Part shown: positions 33,191 to 41,747 of the stretch, one piece after another
How the letters are laid out: each line of letters opens with the position of its first letter
How positions within the stretch are numbered: the stretch's first letter is position 1
Assembly (NCBI GenBank): GCA_934654625.1
Contig: CAKUGM010000002.1
Coordinates: forward strand, 1 to 64,000
Length of the DNA: 64,000 bases
DNA from: an uncultured Collinsella sp.
GTDB taxonomy: Bacteria; Actinomycetota; Coriobacteriia; Coriobacteriales; Coriobacteriaceae
Reading direction: 5' to 3'
The notes under the pieces: generated by a model
Databases searched by the model: none
What the model was told of the DNA's origin: nothing
What the model saw: the letters and a program-made list of their open reading frames with translations, nothing else
Position numbers and translations under genes: made by a program

Positions 33191-35200
33191 GTGTCTTCAT
33201 CTTTGTATAGCGATAACCAGGGCGACGTCGATGCTTTGGCGCGACGTGTCGCCGCTCTCACTTCGCTGAGTTCCAAGCAGGCTGCTGTCATCTCGCGCGG
33301 ACTGCTGGGCCGTAAGGTTCTCAAGATCAAATCGAGCTCGCTGGGCGGGTTGTTTCGTTCGATTGATAAGGACATCGATACCAAGCGCCTGCGAGACGAG
33401 TTTATCAAGTCGGGCCTGATCGAGCGCATCGACGAGACCGGTGTCGATGGTCGCCCCGCCATCTATTCGATCAACGCAAAGGTCTCGGAGCTTATCGTTG
33501 TCGAGGGCGCTGAGGATCTGAACGACGGGTTCGATGTCGAGGAAGAGCAGGCACCTGCCGGCGAGCCGGATGCTGTCAAGGGCGCGCCGGAAGCCAAGGG
33601 AGATGTTCCTGCAAAGGACAGCTCTGCGGGGAAGGTGCAGGCCGGGGAGTCGGTTACGGAGCTGGCGCACGACGCTCGCGAAAGGCAGCAGACGCCTGTC
33701 GCTGCGTCTCCCGAGGTTGCCCAAAAGGAGGCGCGGAGCGCGGCAGATGACAAGCCGGTGCCGTTTGTTTCGAAGGTCGGCCGCGGCGCACGAGTGCATC
33801 GTCGCATGGATGCGCAAAAGCCCGCTCAGGGTTCCGAGCGCGATCATGCTGAACAGCAGCAGAAGGATGCCGATGTCGCGGTAAAGGACCAAAAGCCTGC
33901 GGTTCATGCTATGGGGTCCAAGAAGAAGCAACCTTCGACGCTAGACGCGATAGTCGAGACGGCAGAGAAGAAGGCGACTGCTTCGAAGAGCGCTCCCGCA
34001 TCAAAGAAGGACGCTGCTCCCAAGTCACGGGAGGAAAAGCATGGCCACAATGCGGCTCCTGTGCATGAGGGCCGACGCGAGCGCGAGGCATCGAAGGATG
34101 AACAGGCCAGCGCTTCGGTAAAAAAGGAAAACTCTGCCAGCAAGAGGCGCAGGGAAAGGCCTGAACGCCGCAAGGGGGCCCAGCCTGCCCGTAAGCAAGA
34201 GGCGGCGCCGGCCCCTACAAAGGATGCCGTTCGTGCGAATGCGCCGGCTTCGTCCGAGCCTCGCTCTATCGTTCGCGTGATTCGCGGGCAGCTTGCGAAG
34301 GTGGCGTCTGTTTTGCCGCTTTCTGTTGCGGCGCAAAAAGATCGCGTTCAGTATGCCAAGATTACGCGCGTGGATAGCCGCTCGACGGCCCAGGGCGCCG
34401 AGCACGAGGGGGCTCCTCAAAACGCCAAGCGGCAGCTCGCTCATGACTTCGAAGCCATCACTACGTGGATCGAGCAGACGAGCGCCATGGATACGCCGTA
34501 CGCCTCGCGTCGCCAGCGTGCCTTCGAGATCTTCAATGACGAGAAGGCCTTTGACGGCAAGCGCGGCGAGCGTCTGTTCAAGCGTCTCAACGACCGCGGC
34601 GTCAATGTGGCGGCACTCAAGATCACGCCCTCGCGTCCGTATCACTTCACGAGCTTCTTTGGCATCGGTGCCAACAAGCCGTTCATCATGGTCGAGAATA
34701 TCGACACGTACGACGAGATTGCGCGCTTGCTGCGCGGTAAATCGTCGGTCAAGCTCTTTGGTATCCGCGTAAGCGGCGTTATCTTTGGCAGCGGCTGCAA
34801 GGCGAGCGTCTCGCACGCGCTGGACGATTATCTGTCCGATATCGGCTACGGATACGATTATGTGTACTATGCGGGCGATATCGACCGCGAGGGCGCGCGT
34901 ATCGTCGAGCAGGCTCGTGCGGCAAATAATACGAAGATTCGCATGCATGCGGGCATGTATAAGGCCATGCTGGCGGCCCACAAGCGCCGCTTGAAAGATG
35001 GCCGCGGGGTGGAGCGCGCCTCCGAGAACCAGGGTGTGCCGCAGAACCTGGCGCGTGCGATCGCCGACCTGCCTATGGCCACGCGCGTGCAGTTCCGCAA
35101 TATCCTGCGCGAGGGAGGCCGTATCCCGCAGGAGATTCTGACTTCGGCCGATTACCGGGATTCAAGCTCCGGCAACCTCGACCGCATCCTCAACAGCTAG
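33191..35200 (+). CDS. Orphan protein with winged-helix-like N-terminus, disordered linker and JetD/DUF2220-like Toprim C-terminus
   Basis: A 669-residue protein starting at GTG 33191, behind GAGGAGG at 5 nt. Residues about 10-105 look like a winged helix (LSSKQAAVISRGLLGRK... GLIERIDETGVDGRPAIYSI). Residues about 120-400 are a highly charged Lys/Ala/Glu/Gln disordered linker. The C-terminal part (about 410-669) contains FIMVENIDTYDE (Toprim Glu, near 500) and YYAGDIDREGARIVEQ (DxD, near 560), followed by KIRMHAGMY. The VEN...GDIDxEG pattern matches the JetD nuclease of Wadjet anti-plasmid systems and related DUF2220 proteins. No jetA, jetB or jetC is nearby. The role is therefore unknown; metal-dependent DNA cleavage is inference. 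Confidence 0.7.
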   Translation: MSSSLYSDNQGDVDALARRVAALTSLSSKQAAVISRGLLGRKVLKIKSSSLGGLFRSIDKDIDTKRLRDEFIKSGLIERIDETGVDGRPAIYSINAKVSELIVVEGAEDLNDGFDVEEEQAPAGEPDAVKGAPEAKGDVPAKDSSAGKVQAGESVTELAHDARERQQTPVAASPEVAQKEARSAADDKPVPFVSKVGRGARVHRRMDAQKPAQGSERDHAEQQQKDADVAVKDQKPAVHAMGSKKKQPSTLDAIVETAEKKATASKSAPASKKDAAPKSREEKHGHNAAPVHEGRREREASKDEQASASVKKENSASKRRRERPERRKGAQPARKQEAAPAPTKDAVRANAPASSEPRSIVRVIRGQLAKVASVLPLSVAAQKDRVQYAKITRVDSRSTAQGAEHEGAPQNAKRQLAHDFEAITTWIEQTSAMDTPYASRRQRAFEIFNDEKAFDGKRGERLFKRLNDRGVNVAALKITPSRPYHFTSFFGIGANKPFIMVENIDTYDEIARLLRGKSSVKLFGIRVSGVIFGSGCKASVSHALDDYLSDIGYGYDYVYYAGDIDREGARIVEQARAANNTKIRMHAGMYKAMLAAHKRRLKDGRGVERASENQGVPQNLARAIADLPMATRVQFRNILREGGRIPQEILTSADYRDSSSGNLDRILNS

Positions 35201-35202
35201 CC

Positions 35203-35243
35203 AATGTGACAAAAAGTCGACAGGTTTATTTTGTCACATTTTC
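35203..35243 (+). terminator. Terminator of the JetD-like gene
   Basis: AATGTGACAAAA pairs perfectly with TTTTGTCACATT, followed by TTC; the stem is AT-rich with an internal T-run. Confidence 0.7.
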
Positions 35244-35256
35244 ATAAGTCCTTCAT

Positions 35257-35302
35257 AAAAGGCGCCCGCACTGCAAACTGAACTGCAGTGCGGGCGCCTT
35301 GC
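35257..35302 (-). terminator. Intrinsic terminator of tex
   Basis: A 17-bp perfect stem (35259-35275 with 35284-35300). On the minus strand it is followed by TTTTAT, right after the tex stop. Confidence 0.92.
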
Positions 35303-35307
35303 TTTAG

Positions 35308-37461
35308 CTATCGAGGCTCCACCATACTGAGGGAGATCTTCTTGCGGTCGCGGTCGACCTTCTCGACCCATACATCGACGGTGTCGCCCACGCGTACGAC
35401 GTCGCTGGGATGCTTGACAAAGCGATTGGCCATTTTGGAGATGTGGACGAGGCCGTCTTGATGCACGCCGATATCGACGAATGCGCCGAAGTCTACTACG
35501 TTGCGTACCGTGCCCTTGAGCTTCATGCCGGTCTCAAGGTCGTCAATCGAAAGGGCCGAGCGGCTAAAGACAACCTCGGGAGCGTCGTCACGCGGATCGC
35601 GGCCAGGCTTTTTGAGCTCGTCGATGATGTCGATGAGGGTCAAGATGCCGCATCCGAGCTCCCCGGCAAGCTCTCCGATGCTTCCTACGCGCCTCTCGAT
35701 ATCGGGGATGCCGCCACGCTTGAGTTCGTCGGCCTTGACGCCTGCGCGCTTGAGCACCTCGTTGGCAACGGCATAGCTTTCGGGATGGACACTCGTGGCG
35801 TCGAGCGGGTTTTTGCCGCTCGCGATGCGCAGGAAGCCCGCAGCGTTGAGATATGCTTTGGGACCGAGCTTTGACACCTTCTTGAGCTGCGTCCGGTCGG
35901 TGAAGGGGCCGTTTTCCTCGCGGTACGCGACGATGTTGCGAGCGACGGTTGGCGTGATGCCCGAGACGTAACCAAGCAGGCTTGTACTCGCGGTGTTCAC
36001 GTCGACGCCCACGCGGTTGACGACGTCCTCAACGACATTGCCCAGTGAGTATGAAAGCTCCGTCTGGTCAAGATCGTGCTGATACTGGCCAACGCCGATG
36101 GATTGGGGCGGGATTTTGACGAGTTCCGCTAGGGGGTCTTGTAGGCGGTGTCCCAAGCTGAGGGCTCCGCGCACCGTGACATCGAGGTCCGGATACTCTT
36201 GGCTCGCCAGCTCGGATGCCGAGTAGACCGAGGCTCCGGCCTCGTTGACGATGGTGTAACGAAGTTCGGGCGCCTGCTCGGAAATAAACTCGCTCACGAC
36301 TTCCTCGGTCTCGCGACTTGCCGTGCCGTTGCCGATAACGATGGTGTTGACCTTGTCCTTTTTAACCAGGCGTGCCAGCTCGCGTTTGGTGCCTGCCACG
36401 TCGTGGCGAGGCTTGGTGGGGTAGACGACACCATGGTCGAGGAGCTTTCCGGTCTCGTCCATGACAGCGACCTTGCAGCCGGTGCGATAGCCGGGGTCGA
36501 GGGCGAGGACGCGTGCACCGCGAACCGGACGGGCCGAGAGCAGGCCCTCGAGATTCTTGGCGAACACGTTGATGGCGTCGGCCTGGGCGCGCACGGTGAG
36601 CTTGGCGCGCGCTTCGCGCTCAAGAGAAGGTGCCATGAGACGCTTGTAGCCGTCGGCGATGGCTGCGTCGAATACGGGAGCGAATACGCCCTGGCGGCGC
36701 GGCCAGCGGCTTCCCAGGCGTGCGACTGCCGCCTGGTTATCGATGCTGACACGGACGCGTAGCTTTCCCTCACGTTCGCCGCGGTCGATGGCGAGGACGC
36801 GGTGGTTGGGGATGCGACGAAGCGGCTCGTCGTAGGCGTAATAGGGTTCGTAAGGTGTCTTTTCGGCGGGGTCTGTGGCTTCAACTACGATGTTTGCGGT
36901 GTTCTGGGTAAAGGCGCGCAGGTCGGCGACGTTCTCGGGGTCTTCGGCAACGATTTCTGCCACGATATCCGAAGCTCCTGCAAGGGCTTTCTCCGCCGTG
37001 TCGAAGCCGGCTTTCTCGTTGATATACGCTGTGGCGGCATCGATTGCCGAACCTCCGCCTTTGGGGTTGGTCTGCATGATGATCATGTTTGCGAGCGGTT
37101 CGAGGCCTGCTTCGCGCGCCTTCTGCGCGCGCGTCATACGCTTCTTGCGATAGGGCTTATAGAGGTCCTCGACGCGCTGGAGCTGCTCGGCTTCGCGGAT
37201 TTGTTTCTCGAGCTCTGGCGTGAGCTTGCCTTGAGCGTTGATAAGCACGATGACGTCTTCCTTGCGCTGCTCGAGATTGCGCAGGTAACTCAGGCGTTCA
37301 TTGAGAGTGCGGAGCGCGACATCGTCCATGCCTCCGGTGGCTTCTTTGCGGTAACGCGCGATGAACGGAACGGTGTTTCCCTCGTCGATGAGCTTGACGG
37401 CGGCCTCGACGTCGGCGACTTTGAGGTTGAGCTCTTGGGCGAGCTGAGCGATAAGATCCAT
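35308..37461 (-). CDS. tex: Tex-family RNA-binding/transcription accessory protein
   Basis: A 717-residue Tex protein. Domain order is the N-terminal helical HTH-like region with VPFIARYRKEATGGMDD, a YqgF-like RNase H fold around residue 330 (VLALDPGYRTGCKVAVMD), helix-hairpin-helix repeats (VNRVGVDVNTASTSLLGYVSGI), and a C-terminal S1 domain (LKGTVRNVVDFGAFVDIGVHQDGLVHIS). Tex binds nucleic acid and affects transcription or transcript stability. The ATG at 37461 is set by AAGGAG four nt upstream. Confidence 0.94.
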   Translation of the reverse strand: MDLIAQLAQELNLKVADVEAAVKLIDEGNTVPFIARYRKEATGGMDDVALRTLNERLSYLRNLEQRKEDVIVLINAQGKLTPELEKQIREAEQLQRVEDLYKPYRKKRMTRAQKAREAGLEPLANMIIMQTNPKGGGSAIDAATAYINEKAGFDTAEKALAGASDIVAEIVAEDPENVADLRAFTQNTANIVVEATDPAEKTPYEPYYAYDEPLRRIPNHRVLAIDRGEREGKLRVRVSIDNQAAVARLGSRWPRRQGVFAPVFDAAIADGYKRLMAPSLEREARAKLTVRAQADAINVFAKNLEGLLSARPVRGARVLALDPGYRTGCKVAVMDETGKLLDHGVVYPTKPRHDVAGTKRELARLVKKDKVNTIVIGNGTASRETEEVVSEFISEQAPELRYTIVNEAGASVYSASELASQEYPDLDVTVRGALSLGHRLQDPLAELVKIPPQSIGVGQYQHDLDQTELSYSLGNVVEDVVNRVGVDVNTASTSLLGYVSGITPTVARNIVAYREENGPFTDRTQLKKVSKLGPKAYLNAAGFLRIASGKNPLDATSVHPESYAVANEVLKRAGVKADELKRGGIPDIERRVGSIGELAGELGCGILTLIDIIDELKKPGRDPRDDAPEVVFSRSALSIDDLETGMKLKGTVRNVVDFGAFVDIGVHQDGLVHISKMANRFVKHPSDVVRVGDTVDVWVEKVDRDRKKISLSMVEPR

Positions 37462-37696
37462 AAGGCTCCTTGCATTTATTGGTGCGTTTGAGCAACGGGT
37501 CAACAAGGATACCATTGCATGTGGTGCCGATGGTTTAGGGTATTTGCTCCTTAGCGGCTCTTCAAAATGCTGCAAACAAACTGGTTATTGCGGAGAGCAG
37601 GGGATTTGACGTGAGTTGGTTGATTGCCACGCCTGCTCAGGCTCTCTCTTTGAGAAAAAGGCGGTTAAAAAATCGATTAAAAGGCCTTGTTTCTAC

Positions 37697-37834
37697 AAAC
37701 TTCCTGATTTCAGTAGCAGTATTGCATTATGCGAAGTAGACAGGTCTTTCAAGCTCTATTTATCTGGTCTTTTCTGATCAAAATAACGCTTCTACTTGCA
37801 AAAGCGCTAGATTGCTACTGAAATCAGGAAGTTT
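37697..37834. repeat. 138-bp element with 22-bp perfect terminal inverted repeats (MITE-like)
   Basis: The 22-mer at 37697-37718 (AAACTTCCTGATTTCAGTAG plus CA) is exactly reverse-complemented at 37813-37834. The 94-nt interior is AT-rich compared with neighbours and codes for nothing. No clear target-site duplication is visible. It sits in the 517-nt gap between tex and the tRNA, where I see no gene. It could be a miniature inverted-repeat element or a phage/ICE relic next to a tRNA. Confidence 0.7.
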
Positions 37835-37935
37835 ATGATTCGCTCAAATGGTTTTGGGCGGAGAACCGTCTGCTCAAGGGCTGTAGGGGAGACATCGACG
37901 GGGGATATCGACTTGTTGGGAGTTGCAACTCCAAG

Positions 37936-37967
37936 CAAAAAGCCCCGGCGCCATGGCCGGGGCTCAT
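37936..37967 (-). terminator. Terminator downstream of tRNA-Gln
   Basis: On the minus strand, AGCCCCGGCC and GGCGCCGGGGCT-like arms form a stem followed by TTTTTG, immediately after the tRNA 3' end. Confidence 0.85.
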
Positions 37968-37978
37968 CAAGGCAAGGG

Positions 37979-38049
37979 CTGGGGTAGAGGGATTCGAACC
38001 CCCGTAACCGGCACCAAAAACCGGGGTCCTGCCGCTGGACGATACCCCA
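37979..38049 (-). tRNA. tRNA-Gln (anticodon UUG)
   Basis: A 71-nt cloverleaf on the minus strand. The acceptor arms TGGGGTA and TACCCCA pair fully, and the D-arm GTCC...GGAC and T-arm GGGGGTTCGAATCCC(TC) fit. The anticodon loop TTTTGGT gives UUG (Gln, reads CAA). The discriminator is G, as in other Gln tRNAs. CCA is not encoded. Confidence 0.95.
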
Positions 38050-38086
38050 ATGCGGACGTGCTGCTAGTGCAGCCTGTCTAGTTTAC

Positions 38087-39007
38087 CTAATCACTCAAGG
38101 CAGCGCAAACCCCATCGAGAATACGCACGGCAAGCGTCTGTGCGTCGCTCGATGTAAACGTGCCGTTGTAGCACGTGAGGCCGGTGAGCTCGATACGTAG
38201 ATGCGCAGGTTTAGACGTTGCGGCTGCGAAGGCGGTGCCAATACGCTTGGCCAGGTTATTGCATTGGGCAAGCGTAAGCGTGGGGCGCGGATCGGCGCTC
38301 TCGGGGAGCTCGTCGCTCGCAAGTTCAAGAACTAAGTCCATGCCTTCGGGGGCCTCGCCCTCGCTGAGCACCATGCCGCTGTTCTCCGTCGTTGCCGAAG
38401 CGATGTTCCACATGCGCGAGGCAATGTTGCGCGCGATGGCGTCCTGGCCACTTACGGCGATACGGTAATGCTCGAGCACGCTTGCGGCGCGTGCAAAGCC
38501 GGTGCGCTCCTCGGCTTCCAGCACGGAAGGCTTGCCCTCCCATACGTGGCGCAGGCGATTGATATAGCGGAACGTGTCCTGGAAGGCCATGCCGTCGGCA
38601 AAGAGACCGACGTTTTCCTGGAACTGCTGCAGGGCGTTTTCGGTGTGCGGACCAAAATAGCCATCGACATCGCCGCAGCCAAAGCCCAAGGCATTCAGCG
38701 CTTGCTGCAACGCGGTGACATCAGCGCCATGGAAGTTGGGAAGGCGCAGGTACAGCGTGCGGTCGCCCAGCTTGTACGAGGCATCTACCAGCGCGCTCCA
38801 GCAGATGATGTCGACATCGCCCAGAGCATCGAGGCCCGAGGTGACGCGAAACGACGCCACGGCGCGTGCGGTCGTATCGCCGTAGAGCTTCTGCGCACTC
38901 TCCTGTTCGTCGATGGCAAAGCCCAGGCCAGCCAGACGCGTTTGAATATCTTCGACTGCGGGTCCTTGCATGCCCTTTGTAATCGGATCCAAGAGAACCC
39001 CTTTCAT
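38087..39007 (-). CDS. Peptidoglycan-binding (PGB_1) domain protein
   Basis: A 306-residue cytosolic-looking protein without a signal peptide. Two PG_binding_1 modules occur: about 8-70 (GPAVEDIQTRLAGLGFAID with YGDTTARAVASFR) and about 85-145 (GADVTALQQALNALGFGCGDVDGYFGPHTENALQQFQ). The C-terminal 150 residues carry a segment that may resemble an amidase_3-like fold, but I see no complete zinc-ligand set. This layout recalls actinobacterial CwlM-type inactive amidases that regulate peptidoglycan precursor synthesis. The start is uncertain: ATG 39007 lacks a clear ribosome site and ATG 38971 is the alternative. Confidence 0.75.
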   Translation of the reverse strand: MKGVLLDPITKGMQGPAVEDIQTRLAGLGFAIDEQESAQKLYGDTTARAVASFRVTSGLDALGDVDIICWSALVDASYKLGDRTLYLRLPNFHGADVTALQQALNALGFGCGDVDGYFGPHTENALQQFQENVGLFADGMAFQDTFRYINRLRHVWEGKPSVLEAEERTGFARAASVLEHYRIAVSGQDAIARNIASRMWNIASATTENSGMVLSEGEAPEGMDLVLELASDELPESADPRPTLTLAQCNNLAKRIGTAFAAATSKPAHLRIELTGLTCYNGTFTSSDAQTLAVRILDGVCAALSD

Positions 39008-39152
39008 ATGCAATATGGCGCAAGCCGCCTGCGGGCGGTCTGCGTTCAAAGTTACCCACCAGTGTATCAAGTTAACGAGTCGCGCGCGAAGTTGCACGAC
39101 ATTTGCGGCTCGGTGTTGCGCGTAAAACCACGAACGCTCGTCCTGCCGGGGC

Positions 39153-39182
39153 CTGACAAAACGCTCGGGTGCCCTTTACACT
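39153..39182 (+). promoter_or_regulatory. Probable promoter of the 47-residue membrane peptide gene
   Basis: CTGACA (39153-39158) and TACACT (39177-39182) with an 18-nt spacer, 57 nt before the start. Confidence 0.5.
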
Positions 39183-39239
39183 TCCTTATCTTCAGTCCCA
39201 TAGCCTAAAGAAAACACGTTCGAGAGAGGAAGGCGCGCT

Positions 39240-39383
39240 ATGAGCGAGGCTTGGGGCGAAGTATTGACGATGGACGACGGCACGAAGGCAGATGTTGTTC
39301 CGCTGCTACAGGACCGCGCTGCCTTGGCCTCCATCGCGCTGTTCGCCGTGCTGGGAGCCACCCTCATCTTCCTCTACATCTAA
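39240..39383 (+). CDS. Small single-pass membrane protein (47 residues)
   Basis: ATG at 39240 follows AGAGGAAGG at 6-nt spacing. The product is 47 residues: a soluble acidic N-terminus (MSEAWGEVLTMDDGTKADVV), then a C-terminal membrane helix (ASIALFAVLGATLIFLYI) ending two residues before the stop, so it would be tail-anchored. It has a plausible promoter. Its stop codon overlaps the convergent polyprenyl synthase stop by 4 nt, which is tight packing typical of real genes. I recognise no family. Confidence 0.65.
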   Translation: MSEAWGEVLTMDDGTKADVVPLLQDRAALASIALFAVLGATLIFLYI

Positions 39384-40399
39384 TTCAGTCGCTCGACAAA
39401 GAAATCGGCCATGCCAAGGAGCAAATCCTTGCACGAAGGGTCAAGCTCGACGCTTTCCAGCGCAGCCTTGGCGTGGGCGGTGAGATCGAGAGAGTATGAG
39501 TGCGCGTATGCAATGGCGCCTGTGCGCTCGAAGATCTCGACCGCGCGATTCAGGCGGTCAGGGTCGGTGGTGCCGCTTGTGAGGATGTCCATCAGCTCGT
39601 CATGCGAGGCATCGTCTGCATAGTTAAGGGCGTGAACGGCCACCAGGGTGCGTTTGCCCTCCGTGATGTCGCAGCGGAAATCCTTGTTGCGCGCCTCTTT
39701 TTTGCCTACGAGGTTGAGCAGATCGTCTTGAATCTGAAACGCCAGGCCGGTGTGCAAGCCAAAGGTGCGAAGAGCGGAAATCTGCTCCTCGCTGCCCCCG
39801 CCGATGATGGCTCCGCAGGCAAGCGGGGTGGCCCCGCTGTAGAAGGCCGTCTTATGCGTGGCCATGGTGAGGTAGTCCTCGATACTCAAATCAAAGCGGC
39901 CGTCGCGCACCCACCCCAGATCAAGTGCTTGCCCCTCGATGGTGCGTGCCGTCATGGAGGTGAGCTCCTGGATAAGGCGCACCTTGAGAGGGGCGTCGAG
40001 GTCGGGATCGTTTGCCACCGCGGCGCTGACGAGCATGAGCGCGTAGTCGCCGCAGTTGATGGCGATGCCCTCGCCTTCGGTGATGTGCAGGCAGGGTTCG
40101 CCGCGACGGAGCTGGCCGTTATCGGCGATATCGTCATGAATCAACGCGCCGGTTTGGAAATGCTCGATTGCGGCGGCGCAAGAGGCCGCGCGGTTCCAGT
40201 CCCCACCGACAGCGCGGCAGGCGAGCATGCAGATAAGCGGTCGATGGCGTTTGCCCGCGTTGGCGGAATAGTGGCCGAGGGGCGCATACAGGTAGCGCTC
40301 GATATCGGCGCTATCGGTCTGGTGACGAAAATAAGTGTCCAGATAGGCGTTGATCTCGTTGACGTGGTCGCTAAGAAACGCGGTAAAGGAACTCTGCAC
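39380..40399 (-). CDS. Polyprenyl diphosphate synthase
   Basis: A 339-residue trans-prenyltransferase. The first aspartate-rich motif is IHDDIADNGQLRRG (DDxxD), the second is FQIQDDLLNLVG, and GKRHRPLICMLA and GEGIAINCGDYAL are flanking signatures. It elongates isoprenoid chains, either short (geranylgeranyl) or long (menaquinone side chain); chain length cannot be read reliably. I use the GTG at 40399 where family similarity starts; an open frame reaches 40495 but overlaps the galE terminator. Ends convergent with the small membrane gene. Confidence 0.88.
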   Translation of the reverse strand: MQSSFTAFLSDHVNEINAYLDTYFRHQTDSADIERYLYAPLGHYSANAGKRHRPLICMLACRAVGGDWNRAASCAAAIEHFQTGALIHDDIADNGQLRRGEPCLHITEGEGIAINCGDYALMLVSAAVANDPDLDAPLKVRLIQELTSMTARTIEGQALDLGWVRDGRFDLSIEDYLTMATHKTAFYSGATPLACGAIIGGGSEEQISALRTFGLHTGLAFQIQDDLLNLVGKKEARNKDFRCDITEGKRTLVAVHALNYADDASHDELMDILTSGTTDPDRLNRAVEIFERTGAIAYAHSYSLDLTAHAKAALESVELDPSCKDLLLGMADFFVERLN

Positions 40400-40460
40400 G
40401 ATGAGGCTCTTTCGGGTGAGTTGAGGGATGCCGGTCGGTGGCGTATGGGGGTAAATAAAA

Positions 40461-40498
40461 CGTGGGACAAATCCCGTACAAGGAACTTGTCCCACGTC
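40461..40498 (-). terminator. Intrinsic terminator of galE
   Basis: CGTGGGACAA and TTGTCCCACG form a 10-bp perfect stem; on the minus strand it is followed by TTTTATTT. It lies between galE and the polyprenyl synthase. Confidence 0.88.
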
Positions 40499-40513
40499 GA
40501 ATGCTGCTAGCTA

Positions 40514-41575
40514 TTACTCGGCGTCGGCAAAACCGTTGGGGTTGCGGGACTGCCAGTTCCACGAGTCGCGGCACATGTCGGCAAGGTCGTACTGGGCTTT
40601 CCAGCCCATCTCGCGCTCTGCCTTGCTGGCGTCGCACCAGTTTGCGGCGATGTCGCCTCCGCGGCGCTCGCGAATGACGTAGGGGAGCTCTTTGCCGCAG
40701 GCCTTCGAGAAGGCGTGGATCACGTCGAGAACCGAGCTGCCGGTACCGGTGCCCAGGTTGAACACCTCAACGCCCTCGCGGCCGTTCATCCAGCGCAGGG
40801 CCGATACATGGCCGGAGGCAAGGTCGCACACGTGGATGTAGTCGCGCACACCCGTGCCGTCGGGAGTGGGGTAGTCGTTGCCGTACACCTGCACGGCTTC
40901 GCGCTTGCCCACGGCGACCTGCGCCACATACGGCACCAGGTTGTTGGGGATGCCCTTGGGGTCCTCGCCGATAAGGCCCGAGGGGTGCGCACCGATGGGG
41001 TTGAAGTAGCGCAACAAGACGACGTTCCACTCGGGGTCTGCGGTATGCAGGTCGGTGAGGATCTGCTCGATCATCCATTTGGTCCAGCCATACGGGTTGG
41101 TGGCGCTCTTCTTGGGGCTTTCCTCGGTGAGCGGCAGACTGTCCGGATCGCCGTAGACGGTCGACGAGCTGGAGAACACGATGGACTTGCAGCCGTGGTT
41201 GCGCATGACGTCCACGAGCACCAGGGTGTTCTCGATGTTGTTGTGGTAGTACTCGATGGGCTTGGTCACCGATTCGCCTACGGCCTTGAAGCCCGCGAAG
41301 TGGATGACGCGGTCGATCTTGTGGTCGGTGAAGATCTTCTCCATGGCTTCGCGATCAAGTACATTTGCCTGGTAGAAGGTGAGATTCTTGGCTTTTTCGT
41401 TTCCGACGATCTGGCGCACGCGCGATACGGCGACCTCGCTTGCGTTGGAAAGGTCGTCTACGATGACAACCTGGTAGTTGCAGTTGAGCAGCTCGACAAC
41501 GGTATGGGAGCCGATAAAACCGGCACCGCCGGTTACCAGCACGCAGGTATCCTGTGGTTCGAGCATTTGGGACAT
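40514..41575 (-). CDS. galE: UDP-glucose 4-epimerase
   Basis: A 353-residue extended short-chain dehydrogenase. The Rossmann motif is VTGGAGFIGSHTV, the catalytic Ser region is FSSSSTVYGDP, and the YxxxK is NPYGWTKWMIE (Tyr-x-x-x-Lys). GVRDYIHVCDLASGHV and FNLGTGTGSSVLDVI are GalE landmarks. It interconverts UDP-glucose and UDP-galactose for galactose use and surface glycans. The ATG at 41575 follows AAGGGAG by 6 nt. Monocistronic by context. Confidence 0.95.
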   Translation of the reverse strand: MSQMLEPQDTCVLVTGGAGFIGSHTVVELLNCNYQVVIVDDLSNASEVAVSRVRQIVGNEKAKNLTFYQANVLDREAMEKIFTDHKIDRVIHFAGFKAVGESVTKPIEYYHNNIENTLVLVDVMRNHGCKSIVFSSSSTVYGDPDSLPLTEESPKKSATNPYGWTKWMIEQILTDLHTADPEWNVVLLRYFNPIGAHPSGLIGEDPKGIPNNLVPYVAQVAVGKREAVQVYGNDYPTPDGTGVRDYIHVCDLASGHVSALRWMNGREGVEVFNLGTGTGSSVLDVIHAFSKACGKELPYVIRERRGGDIAANWCDASKAEREMGWKAQYDLADMCRDSWNWQSRNPNGFADAE

Positions 41576-41667
41576 ATATGTCTCCCTTCGGAAATGGTTG
41601 CCGTGTGAATCAGTATAGAACACCGGTCTGAATGTTTAGCGAGAGCACGGTAAGCGTTTCCCTGGGC

Positions 41668-41704
41668 ATGAAAAAACCGGTCGCGTGAGAGCGACCGGTT
41701 GGTA
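41668..41704 (-). terminator. Intrinsic terminator of the CwlO-like gene
   Basis: AACCGGTCGC and GCGACCGGTT form a 10-bp stem; on the minus strand it is followed by TTTTTTC. Confidence 0.9.
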
Positions 41705-41747
41705 CATGCCGATGATATCGCCGAGTCGCAGCGCTATACCCGTGGCG

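Noticed and set aside
33191-35200. A complete Wadjet system
   Set aside because: Only a JetD-like C-terminus is present; neighbours are cstA and tex, with no JetA, JetB or JetC.
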